DNA from: JBJXGF01 sp046153015
GTDB taxonomy: Bacteria > Actinomycetota > Acidimicrobiia > Acidimicrobiales > CAIXPF01
Length of the DNA: 7,226 nt
NCBI GenBank assembly: GCA_046153015.1
Contig: JBJXGF010000406.1
Location: 1 to 7,226, forward strand
Direction of reading: 5' to 3'
Shown: one piece after another, positions 1-6,058 of the stretch
Layout: every line of letters starts with the position of its first letter
Numbering within the stretch: the stretch's first letter is position 1
Translations under genes and position numbers: made by a program
Notes under the pieces: model-generated
What the model was told of the DNA's origin: nothing
The model's input: the letters and a program-made list of their open reading frames with translations, nothing else
Databases searched by the model: none

Positions 1-155
1 AGCGCGGCGAGCAGGCCCAGCGCAGCGGCCGCCGCCGCGAGAATGGCGGATGGGAGTGTTGGGGGGCGGGCGGCGCCGAGCCAGACCGCGGCGGCGAGCG
101 CCACGGCGTGACGTGTGCCGGCCAGGATCGGCGGTGCGGGCTCAGACCCGGACAC
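1..155 (-). CDS. comEC: ComEC/Rec2-type DNA-uptake channel, N-terminal fragment (runs off left edge)
   Basis: Reading the minus strand from a GTG at 155-153 gives 51 open codons to the window edge. They begin MSGSEPAPPILAGTRHAV and continue into an Ala/Leu/Val-rich hydrophobic stretch (about residues 17-29, then 37-51 after a short Pro-containing turn). This looks like the first membrane segments of a polytopic protein. The start lies inside the 3' end of comEA in another frame, a 14-base overlap that suggests translational coupling. The nearest purine-rich stretch, GAGG, is 12 bases upstream, so the ribosome site is weak. ComEC is the inner-membrane channel that passes single-stranded DNA during natural transformation, and it usually follows comEA directly. 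The identification rests mainly on that gene order and on hydrophobicity, because the competence domain and nuclease-like region would lie outside the window. Another membrane protein cannot be excluded. Confidence 0.6.
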   Translation of the reverse strand, partial: MSGSEPAPPILAGTRHAVALAAAVWLGAARPPTLPSAILAAAAAALGLLAA

Positions 156-816
156 GGCTGCGCAGCGCCTCGAGCTTGGCCGGGCCGATGCCGCGCACTG
201 CGCTCAGCTCGTCGACCGAGGCGAACGGGCCGTGACGGGCGCGGTGGTCGATGATCGCCTGCGCGGTGGCGGGGCCGACGCCGGGAAGCGAGTCGAGCTG
301 GTCGAGCGTGGCCCGGTTGAGATCGACCGGGCCGGGCGGCGGGCCCGGCCCCGAGGCGGTCGCCGCGCCCGGCGACACGGCCGGCGCCGTTTCGCCGGCC
401 CGGGGCACGTAGACCCGGGCGCCGTCGGCAAGGCGTTCGGCGAGGTTCACCTGCGCCAGGTCGGCCTCGGGCCCGGCGCCGCCGGCCGCCTCGACGGCGT
501 CGGCCACCCGAGCCCCCTCCGCCAGCCGATAGAGCCCGGGCCGGACGACGGCGCCGGCGGTGTGCACCACCACCACCGCCGGCGGCGGGGCGGCCGTGCT
601 CGGCGGGATCACCCTGATCACCCGGGGTGCGGCCGCCGCGGCGGCGACGGGGCGGCGGGCCGCGGCCCACCACGCTGCGCACCCGGCGACGAGGGCGACC
701 GCCAGCGCCGCCGCGCCCAGCGCGGCCTGGCGGCGCCGGACGGGACCGGACCACGCGGCGACGCGCGCAAACGCGCTCGACACGCCAGCTCCGGGAGCAG
801 ATACGAACTCGGGCAC
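142..816 (-). CDS. comEA: ComEA-like DNA receptor: membrane anchor, SLBB domain, helix-hairpin-helix domain
   Basis: This 224-residue protein binds incoming double-stranded DNA at the cell surface in natural transformation and hands it to ComEC. Residues 1-30 are cytosolic and end in RRR. Residues 31-52 form one hydrophobic membrane segment, and an Ala-rich linker follows. Residues 81-138 match an SLBB domain (VHTAGAVVRPGLYRL, then VNLAERLADGARVYVP). Residues 139-163 are a Gly/Pro/Ala linker. Residues 164-224 are the ComEA helix-hairpin-helix domain, opening VDLNRATLDQLDSLPGVG (DNA-binding hairpin LPGVGPATA at 177-185) with a second hairpin RGIGPAKLEAL at 208-218. Domain order and length are typical of actinobacterial and Gram-positive ComEA. 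I chose the GTG at 816 over the in-frame GTG at 837 because GGGGAGG lies 7 bases upstream of the former. The downstream gene, probably comEC, overlaps its last 14 bases. The 126-base gap to the upstream thioredoxin gene allows it its own promoter. Confidence 0.93.
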   Translation of the reverse strand: MPEFVSAPGAGVSSAFARVAAWSGPVRRRQAALGAAALAVALVAGCAAWWAAARRPVAAAAAAPRVIRVIPPSTAAPPPAVVVVHTAGAVVRPGLYRLAEGARVADAVEAAGGAGPEADLAQVNLAERLADGARVYVPRAGETAPAVSPGAATASGPGPPPGPVDLNRATLDQLDSLPGVGPATAQAIIDHRARHGPFASVDELSAVRGIGPAKLEALRSRVRV

Positions 817-823
817 CCGAGCG

Positions 824-830
824 CCTCCCC
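824..830 (-). promoter_or_regulatory. Ribosome binding site of comEA (decides the start)
   Basis: On the minus strand GGGGAGG sits 7 bases before the GTG at 816-814. It is the strongest Shine-Dalgarno match near the comEA 5' end. It makes the longer start at 837, which would place this motif inside the coding region, unlikely. Confidence 0.7.
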
Positions 831-848
831 TGCACACGACGAACAGGA

Positions 849-863
849 GGAGGCGGGACCTCC
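849..863 (-). promoter_or_regulatory. Small hairpin in the presumed comEA leader, sharing its 3' arm with an anti-Shine-Dalgarno sequence
   Basis: The minus strand reads GGAGG TCCCG CCTCC, a 5-bp perfect stem with a 5-base loop. Its 3' arm, extended by one base (GCCTCC, 854-849), is also perfectly complementary over 6 bases to GGAGGC (828-823) in the comEA ribosome site, with 20 bases between. The two pairings exclude each other. The geometry is visible, but regulation is inference, and short G/C pairings are common in such GC-rich DNA. Confidence 0.25.
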
Positions 864-879
864 GAGCGGACTGCGGGGA

Positions 880-885
880 AGGCTA
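880..885 (-). promoter_or_regulatory. Candidate -10 element for comEA (TAGCCT)
   Basis: TAGCCT on the minus strand fits the actinobacterial TANNNT -10 pattern. It would start transcription near 873, giving a leader of about 57 bases before the GTG at 816. No good TTGACA-like -35 hexamer is present 16-19 bases upstream. The same hexamer occurs as the candidate -10 of the cyclase-ATPase gene at 5941-5946. Confidence 0.3.
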
Positions 886-916
886 CACCAGGGGGCCGAC
901 CCGGCGGATCAGCCCG

Positions 917-942
917 AGACGAACGGGGTCAGACGAACGGGG
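917..942. repeat. Perfect 12-base tandem direct repeat (period 14) abutting the thioredoxin gene stop
   Basis: The plus strand reads AGACGAACGGGG at 917-928 and again at 931-942, separated by TC. The second copy ends directly at the TAG stop (minus strand, 945-943) of the thioredoxin-TPR gene. It lies in the gap upstream of comEA. Its role is unknown; it may be a replication-slippage duplication of the gene's 3' flank or a protein-binding site. Confidence 0.6.
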
Positions 943-1656
943 CTAGAACAGACGGGAGGTGAGCTCGCGCCGGTAGTGCGCGGTGCGGGGGTCCTCCGCG
1001 CCCATCACCTCGAGAAGGTCGACGAAACGCTTGCGGGCCTCCTCGTCGGCCTTCACGGTGGGGAGCAGCTCCTGCAGCTCGCGCTCGATGTCGTCGACCG
1101 CGCCGCCCCCCGTGCGGGCCAGCGCCGCCACGCGGCGGGTCTCGGCCGTCTCGGGAATCTTCGCCAGCAGCGCCAGCGCCTCCTCGTTGCGCCCGTCCGC
1201 CAGAGCCAGCTCGGCCAGCCCCACGATGGCCCGCTCGTTGTCGGGGTCGAGCTCGAGCACGCGCCGCAGCGACGCCTCGTCGCCCGCGGCCAGCAGCGTC
1301 GAAACCTCGCTCTCCTCCTCGGTCGGCAGCAGGGCCGACACAAACTGGCGGACCGCGGCCTCGCCCTGGGCGCCGACGAAGCCGTTCACCACTCGGCGGT
1401 CCTTGAGCGCGTACACGGCGGGGATGCCCTGCACCCGGAAGGCCTGGGCGATGGCGGGGTTGTCGTCGACGTTGACCTTGGCCAGGACCACCTTGCCGTC
1501 GGTCTCCCCGATCACCTGCTCGAGGATCGGGCCGAGCTGGCGGCAGGGTCCGCACCACGGCGCCCACAGGTCGACCACCACCGCCGCGTCGTCGGAGCGG
1601 GCCATGACCTCGGTTTCGAAGGTCTCGTCAGTGACGTCGACGATCATCGTTGCCAT
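943..1656 (-). CDS. Thioredoxin-domain protein with C-terminal TPR region (CnoX/YbbN-like)
   Basis: This 237-residue soluble protein has an N-terminal thioredoxin fold (about residues 4-110). The active site is WCGPC at 34-38 inside VVVDLWAPWCGPCRQLGPIL, and the cis-proline is in GIPAVY (P79). Both catalytic cysteines are present, so it should be redox competent. Residues 113-237 are acidic and helical, with TPR-like units such as LRRVLELDPDNERAIVGLAEL (130-150) and DGRNEEALALLAKIP. This architecture is that of the YbbN/CnoX co-chaperone family. E. coli CnoX is known to protect clients from oxidation and pass them to GroEL, and its active site is SxxC rather than CxxC. Actinobacterial members often keep CxxC, so a thiol-reducing or mixed-disulfide role is plausible here. 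The ATG at 1656 is preceded by GGAGAGGG nine bases upstream. It is transcribed toward comEA but separated from it by 126 bases, so it is probably not in the same operon. Confidence 0.92.
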   Translation of the reverse strand: MATMIVDVTDETFETEVMARSDDAAVVVDLWAPWCGPCRQLGPILEQVIGETDGKVVLAKVNVDDNPAIAQAFRVQGIPAVYALKDRRVVNGFVGAQGEAAVRQFVSALLPTEEESEVSTLLAAGDEASLRRVLELDPDNERAIVGLAELALADGRNEEALALLAKIPETAETRRVAALARTGGGAVDDIERELQELLPTVKADEEARKRFVDLLEVMGAEDPRTAHYRRELTSRLF

Positions 1657-1665
1657 CGTTGTGCA

Positions 1666-1673
1666 CCCTCTCC
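1666..1673 (-). promoter_or_regulatory. Ribosome binding site of the thioredoxin-TPR gene
   Basis: GGAGAGGG on the minus strand lies 9 bases upstream of the ATG at 1656-1654. It supports that ATG over the second in-frame ATG at 1647. Confidence 0.6.
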
Positions 1674-1694
1674 GATCCGGTCGCAGCCGAGCCC

Positions 1695-1700
1695 ACGCTA
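1695..1700 (-). promoter_or_regulatory. Candidate -10 element for the thioredoxin-TPR gene (TAGCGT)
   Basis: TAGCGT on the minus strand fits TANNNT and would give a leader of about 30 bases containing the GGAGAGGG ribosome site. The hexamer 17 bases upstream (AACCGT) is a poor -35. The element lies in the 83-base gap shared with the divergent oxidoreductase gene, so the two promoters would overlap back to back. Confidence 0.3.
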
Positions 1701-1727
1701 CTGCCCTGCGCCGGCCGACGGTTCGAC

Positions 1728-1740
1728 TACGGTGCCGCCA
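1728..1740 (+). promoter_or_regulatory. Candidate leaderless promoter -10 for the F420 oxidoreductase gene (TACGGT, 6 bases, ATG)
   Basis: TACGGT (1728-1733) matches TANNNT, and exactly six bases separate it from the ATG at 1740, which places the predicted transcription start on the A of the start codon. There is no Shine-Dalgarno-like sequence before this ATG, as expected for a leaderless message. No clear -35 hexamer is present. Leaderless transcripts are common in actinobacteria. Confidence 0.4.
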
Positions 1741-2756
1741 TGCGCGTCGACGGCGGCACCATGTTCGATCTCTCCCTCGATCGGGCCGGGGCTCACGCCA
1801 AGGAGATGGAGGAGGCGGGCTACGACGGCCTGTGGACCGCCGAGACCAGCCACGACCCGTTCTTCCCGCTGGTGCTGGCCGCCGAGCACACCGACCGGGT
1901 CGAGCTCGGCACCAGCATCGCGGTGGCCTTCGCCCGCAACCCGATGCTGCTGGCCAACATCGGGTGGGATCTGCAGGCGTTCTCCAAGGGCCGCTTCGTG
2001 CTCGGCCTCGGCAGCCAGATCGAGCCGCACATCACCAAGCGGTTCAGCATGCCGTGGTCGAAGCCTGCGGCCCGCATGCGGGAGCTGATCCTGGCGGTGC
2101 GGGCGATCTGGGCGGCGTGGGCGAACGGCGAGAAGCTCGACTTCCGGGGTGAGTTCTACCGCCACACGCTGATGACCCCGTTCTTCAACCCCGGCCCCAA
2201 CCCGCACGGCGACCCGAAGATCTTCCTCGCCGGGGTCGGCGCGAAGATGACCGAGGTCGCCGGCGAGGTGTGCGACGGGTTCCTCTGCCACGGCTTCACC
2301 ACCGAGCGCTACTTGCGCGAGGTCACGCTGCCGGCGCTGCAGCGGGGGCTCGACAAGGCGGGCAAGAGCCTCGACCAGTTCGAGGTCGCCTTCCCGGCCT
2401 TCGTGGTGACCGGCGCGAACGAGGAGGAGCTGGTCCGCTCCGCCGCCTCGACCCGCCAGCAGATCGCGTTCTACGGCTCGACGCCGGCGTACCGCCCGGT
2501 GCTCGACCTCCACGGCTGGGGCGCGCTGCACGAAGAGCTCAACCCCCTCTCGAAGGCGGGCAAGTGGGTCGAGATGGGCACACTGGTCGACGACGACGTG
2601 CTCAACACCTTCGCGGTGGTGGCCGAGCCCGACAAGCTGGCCGCTGAGCTGCATCGACGCTTCGGCGACGTGGTGGATCGCATCAACTTCTACGCCCCGT
2701 ACAAGGCCGACCCGGCCACCTGGCTGCCGGTGCTCGAGGCGCTGAAGCGAGCCTGA
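1740..2756 (+). CDS. F420-dependent LLM-class (luciferase-like) oxidoreductase
   Basis: This 338-residue cytosolic TIM-barrel protein belongs to the bacterial luciferase-like superfamily. Members of this branch (MSMEG_2256-like) use reduced coenzyme F420 for hydride transfer; the substrate cannot be read from sequence. Visible family signatures are EEAGYDGLWTAETSHDPF (24-41), ELGTSIAVAFARNP (55-68), the phosphate-loop-like stretch FSKGRFVLGLGSQ (81-93) followed by EPHITKRFSMPW (95-106), FRGEFYRHTLMTPFFNP (135-151) and IFLAGVGAKMTEVAGEVCDG (161-180). The start is the ATG at 1740 (MRVDGG). An open frame extends upstream to 1650, but that part overlaps the divergent thioredoxin start, lacks homology-like sequence and would add 30 residues to a protein that already has the usual length. 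It ends 6 bases from the convergent cyclase-ATPase gene. Its need for F420 supports an actinobacterial host. Confidence 0.92.
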   Translation: MRVDGGTMFDLSLDRAGAHAKEMEEAGYDGLWTAETSHDPFFPLVLAAEHTDRVELGTSIAVAFARNPMLLANIGWDLQAFSKGRFVLGLGSQIEPHITKRFSMPWSKPAARMRELILAVRAIWAAWANGEKLDFRGEFYRHTLMTPFFNPGPNPHGDPKIFLAGVGAKMTEVAGEVCDGFLCHGFTTERYLREVTLPALQRGLDKAGKSLDQFEVAFPAFVVTGANEEELVRSAASTRQQIAFYGSTPAYRPVLDLHGWGALHEELNPLSKAGKWVEMGTLVDDDVLNTFAVVAEPDKLAAELHRRFGDVVDRINFYAPYKADPATWLPVLEALKRA

Positions 2757-2762
2757 GCGGCG

Positions 2763-5700
2763 CTACCGGCGCTCCAGCCGGGCGCTCAGCCCGGCCAGGC
2801 CGAATCGCTCGGCGAGGTCGCGGGCCAGGTCGAGCGCGGCGGCGGCGCGGGGATCGCCCCGGGCCGCCAGCGCCCGGCCCCACTCGTAATGGTCGTGCGC
2901 CAGCCACAGCGGCCAGCCCATGCGGGCGTCGAAGCCGACCGCGGCGGCGAAGTGCGCGTCGGCCGCGGCGTGGTCGCCGCACAGCGCGGCGAGCGCGCCG
3001 AGGTGACGGTCGGCCGAGCCGAGGGCGAAGCCGGGGCCCATCCACACGAGCCCCCGGCCGGCCAACGGCGCCAGCTCGGCGTAGAGCGTTGGGGCGAGCG
3101 ACGCGTCCTGCAGGCTGACCACCGCGTCGACCACGTAGGTGAGCTGGAGCATGCGGGTCCCGTCGGCGCCCAGCGCGGCGAAGCCGTCGGCGGCCAGGGC
3201 GGCCAGCTCGGCGCTCGCGTCGTCCACGAGGCCCAGCTCGGCGTAGAGCGCCGCGGCGCCGGGCCGCCACACCCGAGCATCGGGCGCCAGGCGGCGCATC
3301 AGCGCCAGCGCCGGCAGCAGCTCGGCCAGGCGCCCCTGAGCCCGCAGCAGCAGGAAGCGCCGTTCGGTGAACTGTCCGTCGCCCGCCGCTTTGGAGCGGG
3401 CGTGCGCCGCCGAGGCTGCGTCGAAGCCCGCCTCGGCGTCGGCGAGGCGGGCCTCGCACAGCGCCTGGCTCGCCGCGTGGAGCAGGAACAGCATCTGGTG
3501 GAACGGCACCGCCGAGAGGTGCTTGAGCCGCGCGCTGGCCCGTTCGGCCTCGGCCAAGAGCGTCGGGTCGCCGAGGTAGCAGGCGGCGATCCAGAACTGC
3601 ATCACGGTCTCGGTGCGCACGTGGTGGTCCATCGCGTCGCGGTCGAGCAGCTCCCGCGCCTCGAGCGCGATCGCCGCGTGCTCGTCGCCCGACAGGTGGC
3701 GCATGCCGGCCAGCCACGTCATCGCCAGCAAGGCGCACAGCACGGTGTTCGGTTCGTCGGTTGCCCGGGCCAGCTCGACGGCCCGCTCGCCCACGCGCCG
3801 GGCTTCGTCGAAGCGGCCCGAGAACCCGAGCGCCCGGCCGAGCCCGGCCGTGCCGCGAGCGACGAGCGACGCCGGCGCGTCCCCGGCGGCCGCCAGCGCG
3901 GCCTCCAGACGGGCCACGGCGGCGCCGCCGTGGGCGCTCGCGGTGGTGCCGGCCTGCTCGAAGCCGATCGCCGCCTCGAGCGCCAGCTCGTCCAGGCCGA
4001 GCGCGGCCGCGTGGTCCCCCGCCCCGCCGAAGACGGCCATCGCGTCGAAGAACTCGCCTGCGATGTCGAGGGCCCAGCCCTGCGAGAGGCGATGACGCAC
4101 CTGTCCGTCCGCATCTTCGGCCAGCTCCGCCGCCCGTCCGTACAGCTCGGCCGCCTCGAGGAACGACACCTGCGCGTCGGCGCGTTCGGCCGCGTGCAGC
4201 GTCCAGCGCAACGCCGCCGCGGTCCCGGACACCGCGCGCGCCATCCACCAGTGGTGAGCCAGCGCCGCGGCGTGCGCGTCGAGCGTGCGGGCGTGCACCG
4301 CCTCGAGGGCGGCGGCCAAGCGGGCGTGGACTCGGGCCGCCCGGGCGGGGTTGGCCTCGGCCTCGAGTGTCTCGCGCACGAGGTCGTGCACCCAGCGGTA
4401 TGCGTTGGGCCCGACCGACCGCAGGAGCCCCGCTTCGGCCGCCGCGTCGAGCCGGTCGAGCGCCGCCAGCTCGTCGGCGCCGGCGGCGTGGGCCAGCACG
4501 GGGAGGTCGAGCTCGAGCCCGGCGTGAGCCGCCAGGGCCAGCATCTCCCGCACCTCACCGGAGAGGCCGCCCATGCGTCGGCGCACCGCCGAAGCCAGAC
4601 CGCCGCGGCCGCCGCCCCGATCCGAACGCTGGAGCATCTCCACGAAGAGCGGGTTGCCGCCGCTCTGGTCGTGCAGCAGCGCCGCTTCGTCGGCGGTGGC
4701 GGTCACCGCGCCGAGGTCGACGACCTCCAAGCCCTGCAGCGCCAGCGTCTGAGCCCGGCCGGCGGCCTCGAGGTCGTCGGCCAGCTCCACCAGCGCGGCG
4801 TTGAGGTCGGGCGCGGTCGTGCGGGCCGTGCCGATGACCTTCACACGCGCCTCGAGCGGGGTGCGCAGCACGTGGCCCAGCAGGGCGACGGTGGCGTCGG
4901 TCGCCCAGTGCAGGTCGTCGAGCACCAGCACGAGCGGCGCCCCCGGCGAGGCCGCCGTCAGCCAGCCCCGCACCGCTTCGAACAGGCGGTAGCGCTCCAC
5001 GTCGCCCGCGCCGCCCGCCGGCGGCGCCGACGAGAGGCGCCCGGCCAGCTCGGGCAGCAGGCGGGTGAGCTCGCCCGCCGCCGGACCGAGACGAGCCGCG
5101 AGCCGGTCGTCCGAGGTGTGCGCCGCGAGGTGGCGCAGGCACTCGATGAAGGGCTGGTAGGGCACGGCGAGGTCGCGGCTGCAGCGCCCGAACAAGACGA
5201 CCGCGCCGTCCTCGTAGGCGGCGCGGGCCAGCTCGGCCGCCAGGCGCGTCTTGCCGATGCCCGGCTCGCCGAGCAGCCAGAGCGCCCGCCCGGGGCCAGG
5301 CTCGGCCAGGAAGGCCGCACCGTGCTCGAGCTCGGCGCGTCGGCCGAGCAGCGCCGGCCCCTCGACCGTCAGCGCCGAGGGCAACGCAACGCGGTCCGCT
5401 TCGGGCTGGGGCGACCAGCGCACCGAGCACGCCGCCAGCGGTTCGGGCAGGCCCTTCAGCTCGAGGAAGCCCAACGAGTCGAACACGTGGCCGCCGCGGC
5501 CCCGGGCCATGACCCGCACGAACTCGCTGCACAGGATCTGGCCGGGCTCCGCGACGGCTTCGAGCCGGGCCGCCTCGACGACCGGCGTGCCGAAGCAGTC
5601 CCCCGCCTCCCAGGACACGTCGCCGACCGACAGGCCGACCCTCACCGCCAGCGTGCCCAGCGCGTCCGGCGCCTGGGAGTAGGCGTGCGCCGCCTGCTGG

Positions 5701-5933
5701 ATGCCGACGGCCGCGCCCAACGCGTCCGCCGCGGCGGTGAACGCGGCGAGGATCCCGTCGCCCAGGGACTTGACGACCCGCCCGTGGTGGGCGGCCACGG
5801 CCTCCCCCAGCAGCCGGTCGTGCACGCGGCGCAGCTCGTCGGCGCGCTCCTCGCCGAGCTGCGCCCGCAGCTCGGTCGAGCCCGCCAGGTCGGTGAAGAG
5901 GATCGTGGCGGTGGCCGAGCCCACCTCGGGCAT
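2763..5933 (-). CDS. Class III adenylate/guanylate cyclase-homology domain fused to AAA-type ATPase and TPR-like region
   Basis: This 1056-residue cytosolic signalling protein has no membrane segment. Residues 8-172 form a class III cyclase domain: ILFTDLAGST holds metal Asp15, KSLGDG holds Lys55 and metal Asp59, and GDCFGTPVVEAARL holds Asp112 and Arg123. Val119 stands where the transition-state Asn usually sits. Residues 190-435 form a MalT/LuxR-like ATPase: ALLGRRAEL at 194-202, Walker A GEPGIGKT at 222-229, Walker B LVLVLDDLHW at 334-343, and GGNPLFVEML at 425-434. Residues 450-545 are a helical/winged region (YRWVHDLVRETLEAE at 512-526). Residues 550-1056 are Ala/Leu-rich helices typical of degenerate TPRs, for example AAELYGRAAELAED at 594-607. 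The layout matches actinobacterial cyclase-ATPase regulators such as mycobacterial Rv0386, but no LuxR helix-turn-helix is seen at the C-terminus, which ends LSARLERR. ATP binding is likely; cyclase activity is uncertain. The start is set by the position of the ILFTDL motif and a TANNNT element just upstream. Confidence 0.92.
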   Translation of the reverse strand: MPEVGSATATILFTDLAGSTELRAQLGEERADELRRVHDRLLGEAVAAHHGRVVKSLGDGILAAFTAAADALGAAVGIQQAAHAYSQAPDALGTLAVRVGLSVGDVSWEAGDCFGTPVVEAARLEAVAEPGQILCSEFVRVMARGRGGHVFDSLGFLELKGLPEPLAACSVRWSPQPEADRVALPSALTVEGPALLGRRAELEHGAAFLAEPGPGRALWLLGEPGIGKTRLAAELARAAYEDGAVVLFGRCSRDLAVPYQPFIECLRHLAAHTSDDRLAARLGPAAGELTRLLPELAGRLSSAPPAGGAGDVERYRLFEAVRGWLTAASPGAPLVLVLDDLHWATDATVALLGHVLRTPLEARVKVIGTARTTAPDLNAALVELADDLEAAGRAQTLALQGLEVVDLGAVTATADEAALLHDQSGGNPLFVEMLQRSDRGGGRGGLASAVRRRMGGLSGEVREMLALAAHAGLELDLPVLAHAAGADELAALDRLDAAAEAGLLRSVGPNAYRWVHDLVRETLEAEANPARAARVHARLAAALEAVHARTLDAHAAALAHHWWMARAVSGTAAALRWTLHAAERADAQVSFLEAAELYGRAAELAEDADGQVRHRLSQGWALDIAGEFFDAMAVFGGAGDHAAALGLDELALEAAIGFEQAGTTASAHGGAAVARLEAALAAAGDAPASLVARGTAGLGRALGFSGRFDEARRVGERAVELARATDEPNTVLCALLAMTWLAGMRHLSGDEHAAIALEARELLDRDAMDHHVRTETVMQFWIAACYLGDPTLLAEAERASARLKHLSAVPFHQMLFLLHAASQALCEARLADAEAGFDAASAAHARSKAAGDGQFTERRFLLLRAQGRLAELLPALALMRRLAPDARVWRPGAAALYAELGLVDDASAELAALAADGFAALGADGTRMLQLTYVVDAVVSLQDASLAPTLYAELAPLAGRGLVWMGPGFALGSADRHLGALAALCGDHAAADAHFAAAVGFDARMGWPLWLAHDHYEWGRALAARGDPRAAAALDLARDLAERFGLAGLSARLERR

Positions 5934-5946
5934 GGTCGGCAGGCTA
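5933..5946 (-). promoter_or_regulatory. Candidate leaderless promoter -10 for the cyclase-ATPase gene (TAGCCT, 7 bases, ATG)
   Basis: On the minus strand TAGCCT (5946-5941) is followed by GCCGACC and then the ATG at 5933. The spacing puts the predicted transcription start on or beside the start codon. No Shine-Dalgarno motif lies between. The arrangement mirrors that of the F420 oxidoreductase gene. No strong -35 hexamer is visible. Confidence 0.45.
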
Positions 5947-5995
5947 CCTGCGCCGCCCCCGCCCAGCCCGGACCGGCTGCGCGAACAACCTCACC

Positions 5996-6045
5996 CCGGC
6001 TGAGCGCAGCGAAGCCGGCCGACCGTGCGAGCGCCAGCGAGCCGG
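5996..6045. repeat. Imperfect direct repeat GAGCGC(C)AGCGA(A)GCCGG with an embedded inverted repeat
   Basis: GAGCGCAGCGAAGCCGG at 6002-6018 recurs as GAGCGCCAGCGAGCCGG at 6029-6045, differing by one base inserted and one deleted. CCGGCT at 5996-6001 and AGCCGG at 6013-6018 form a perfect 6-bp inverted repeat with an 11-base loop around part of the first copy. With the hairpin at 6059-6077 it resembles the repetitive GAGCG/AGCGAGC-type intergenic elements seen in GC-rich genomes. Whether it is dispersed elsewhere in this genome cannot be judged from one window. Confidence 0.5.
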
Positions 6046-6058
6046 GCGGCGATGGGGT

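Noticed and set aside
817..837. A longer comEA start at the GTG at 837.
   Set aside because: It would place the best Shine-Dalgarno motif (824-830) inside the coding region. The GTG at 816 has that motif at 7 bases.
1650..1739. A 30-residue N-terminal extension of the F420 oxidoreductase.
   Set aside because: It overlaps the divergent thioredoxin start, has no family-like sequence and would occupy the promoter region. The ATG at 1740 gives the normal length.
115..2088. A 657-codon plus-strand frame spanning comEA, the thioredoxin gene and part of the oxidoreductase gene.
   Set aside because: It crosses three well-supported genes in wrong frames and shows no domain.
983..2152. A 389-codon plus-strand frame antisense to the thioredoxin gene.
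   Set aside because: It is a Ser/Arg-rich shadow translation; the WCGPC-containing frame on the other strand is the real gene.
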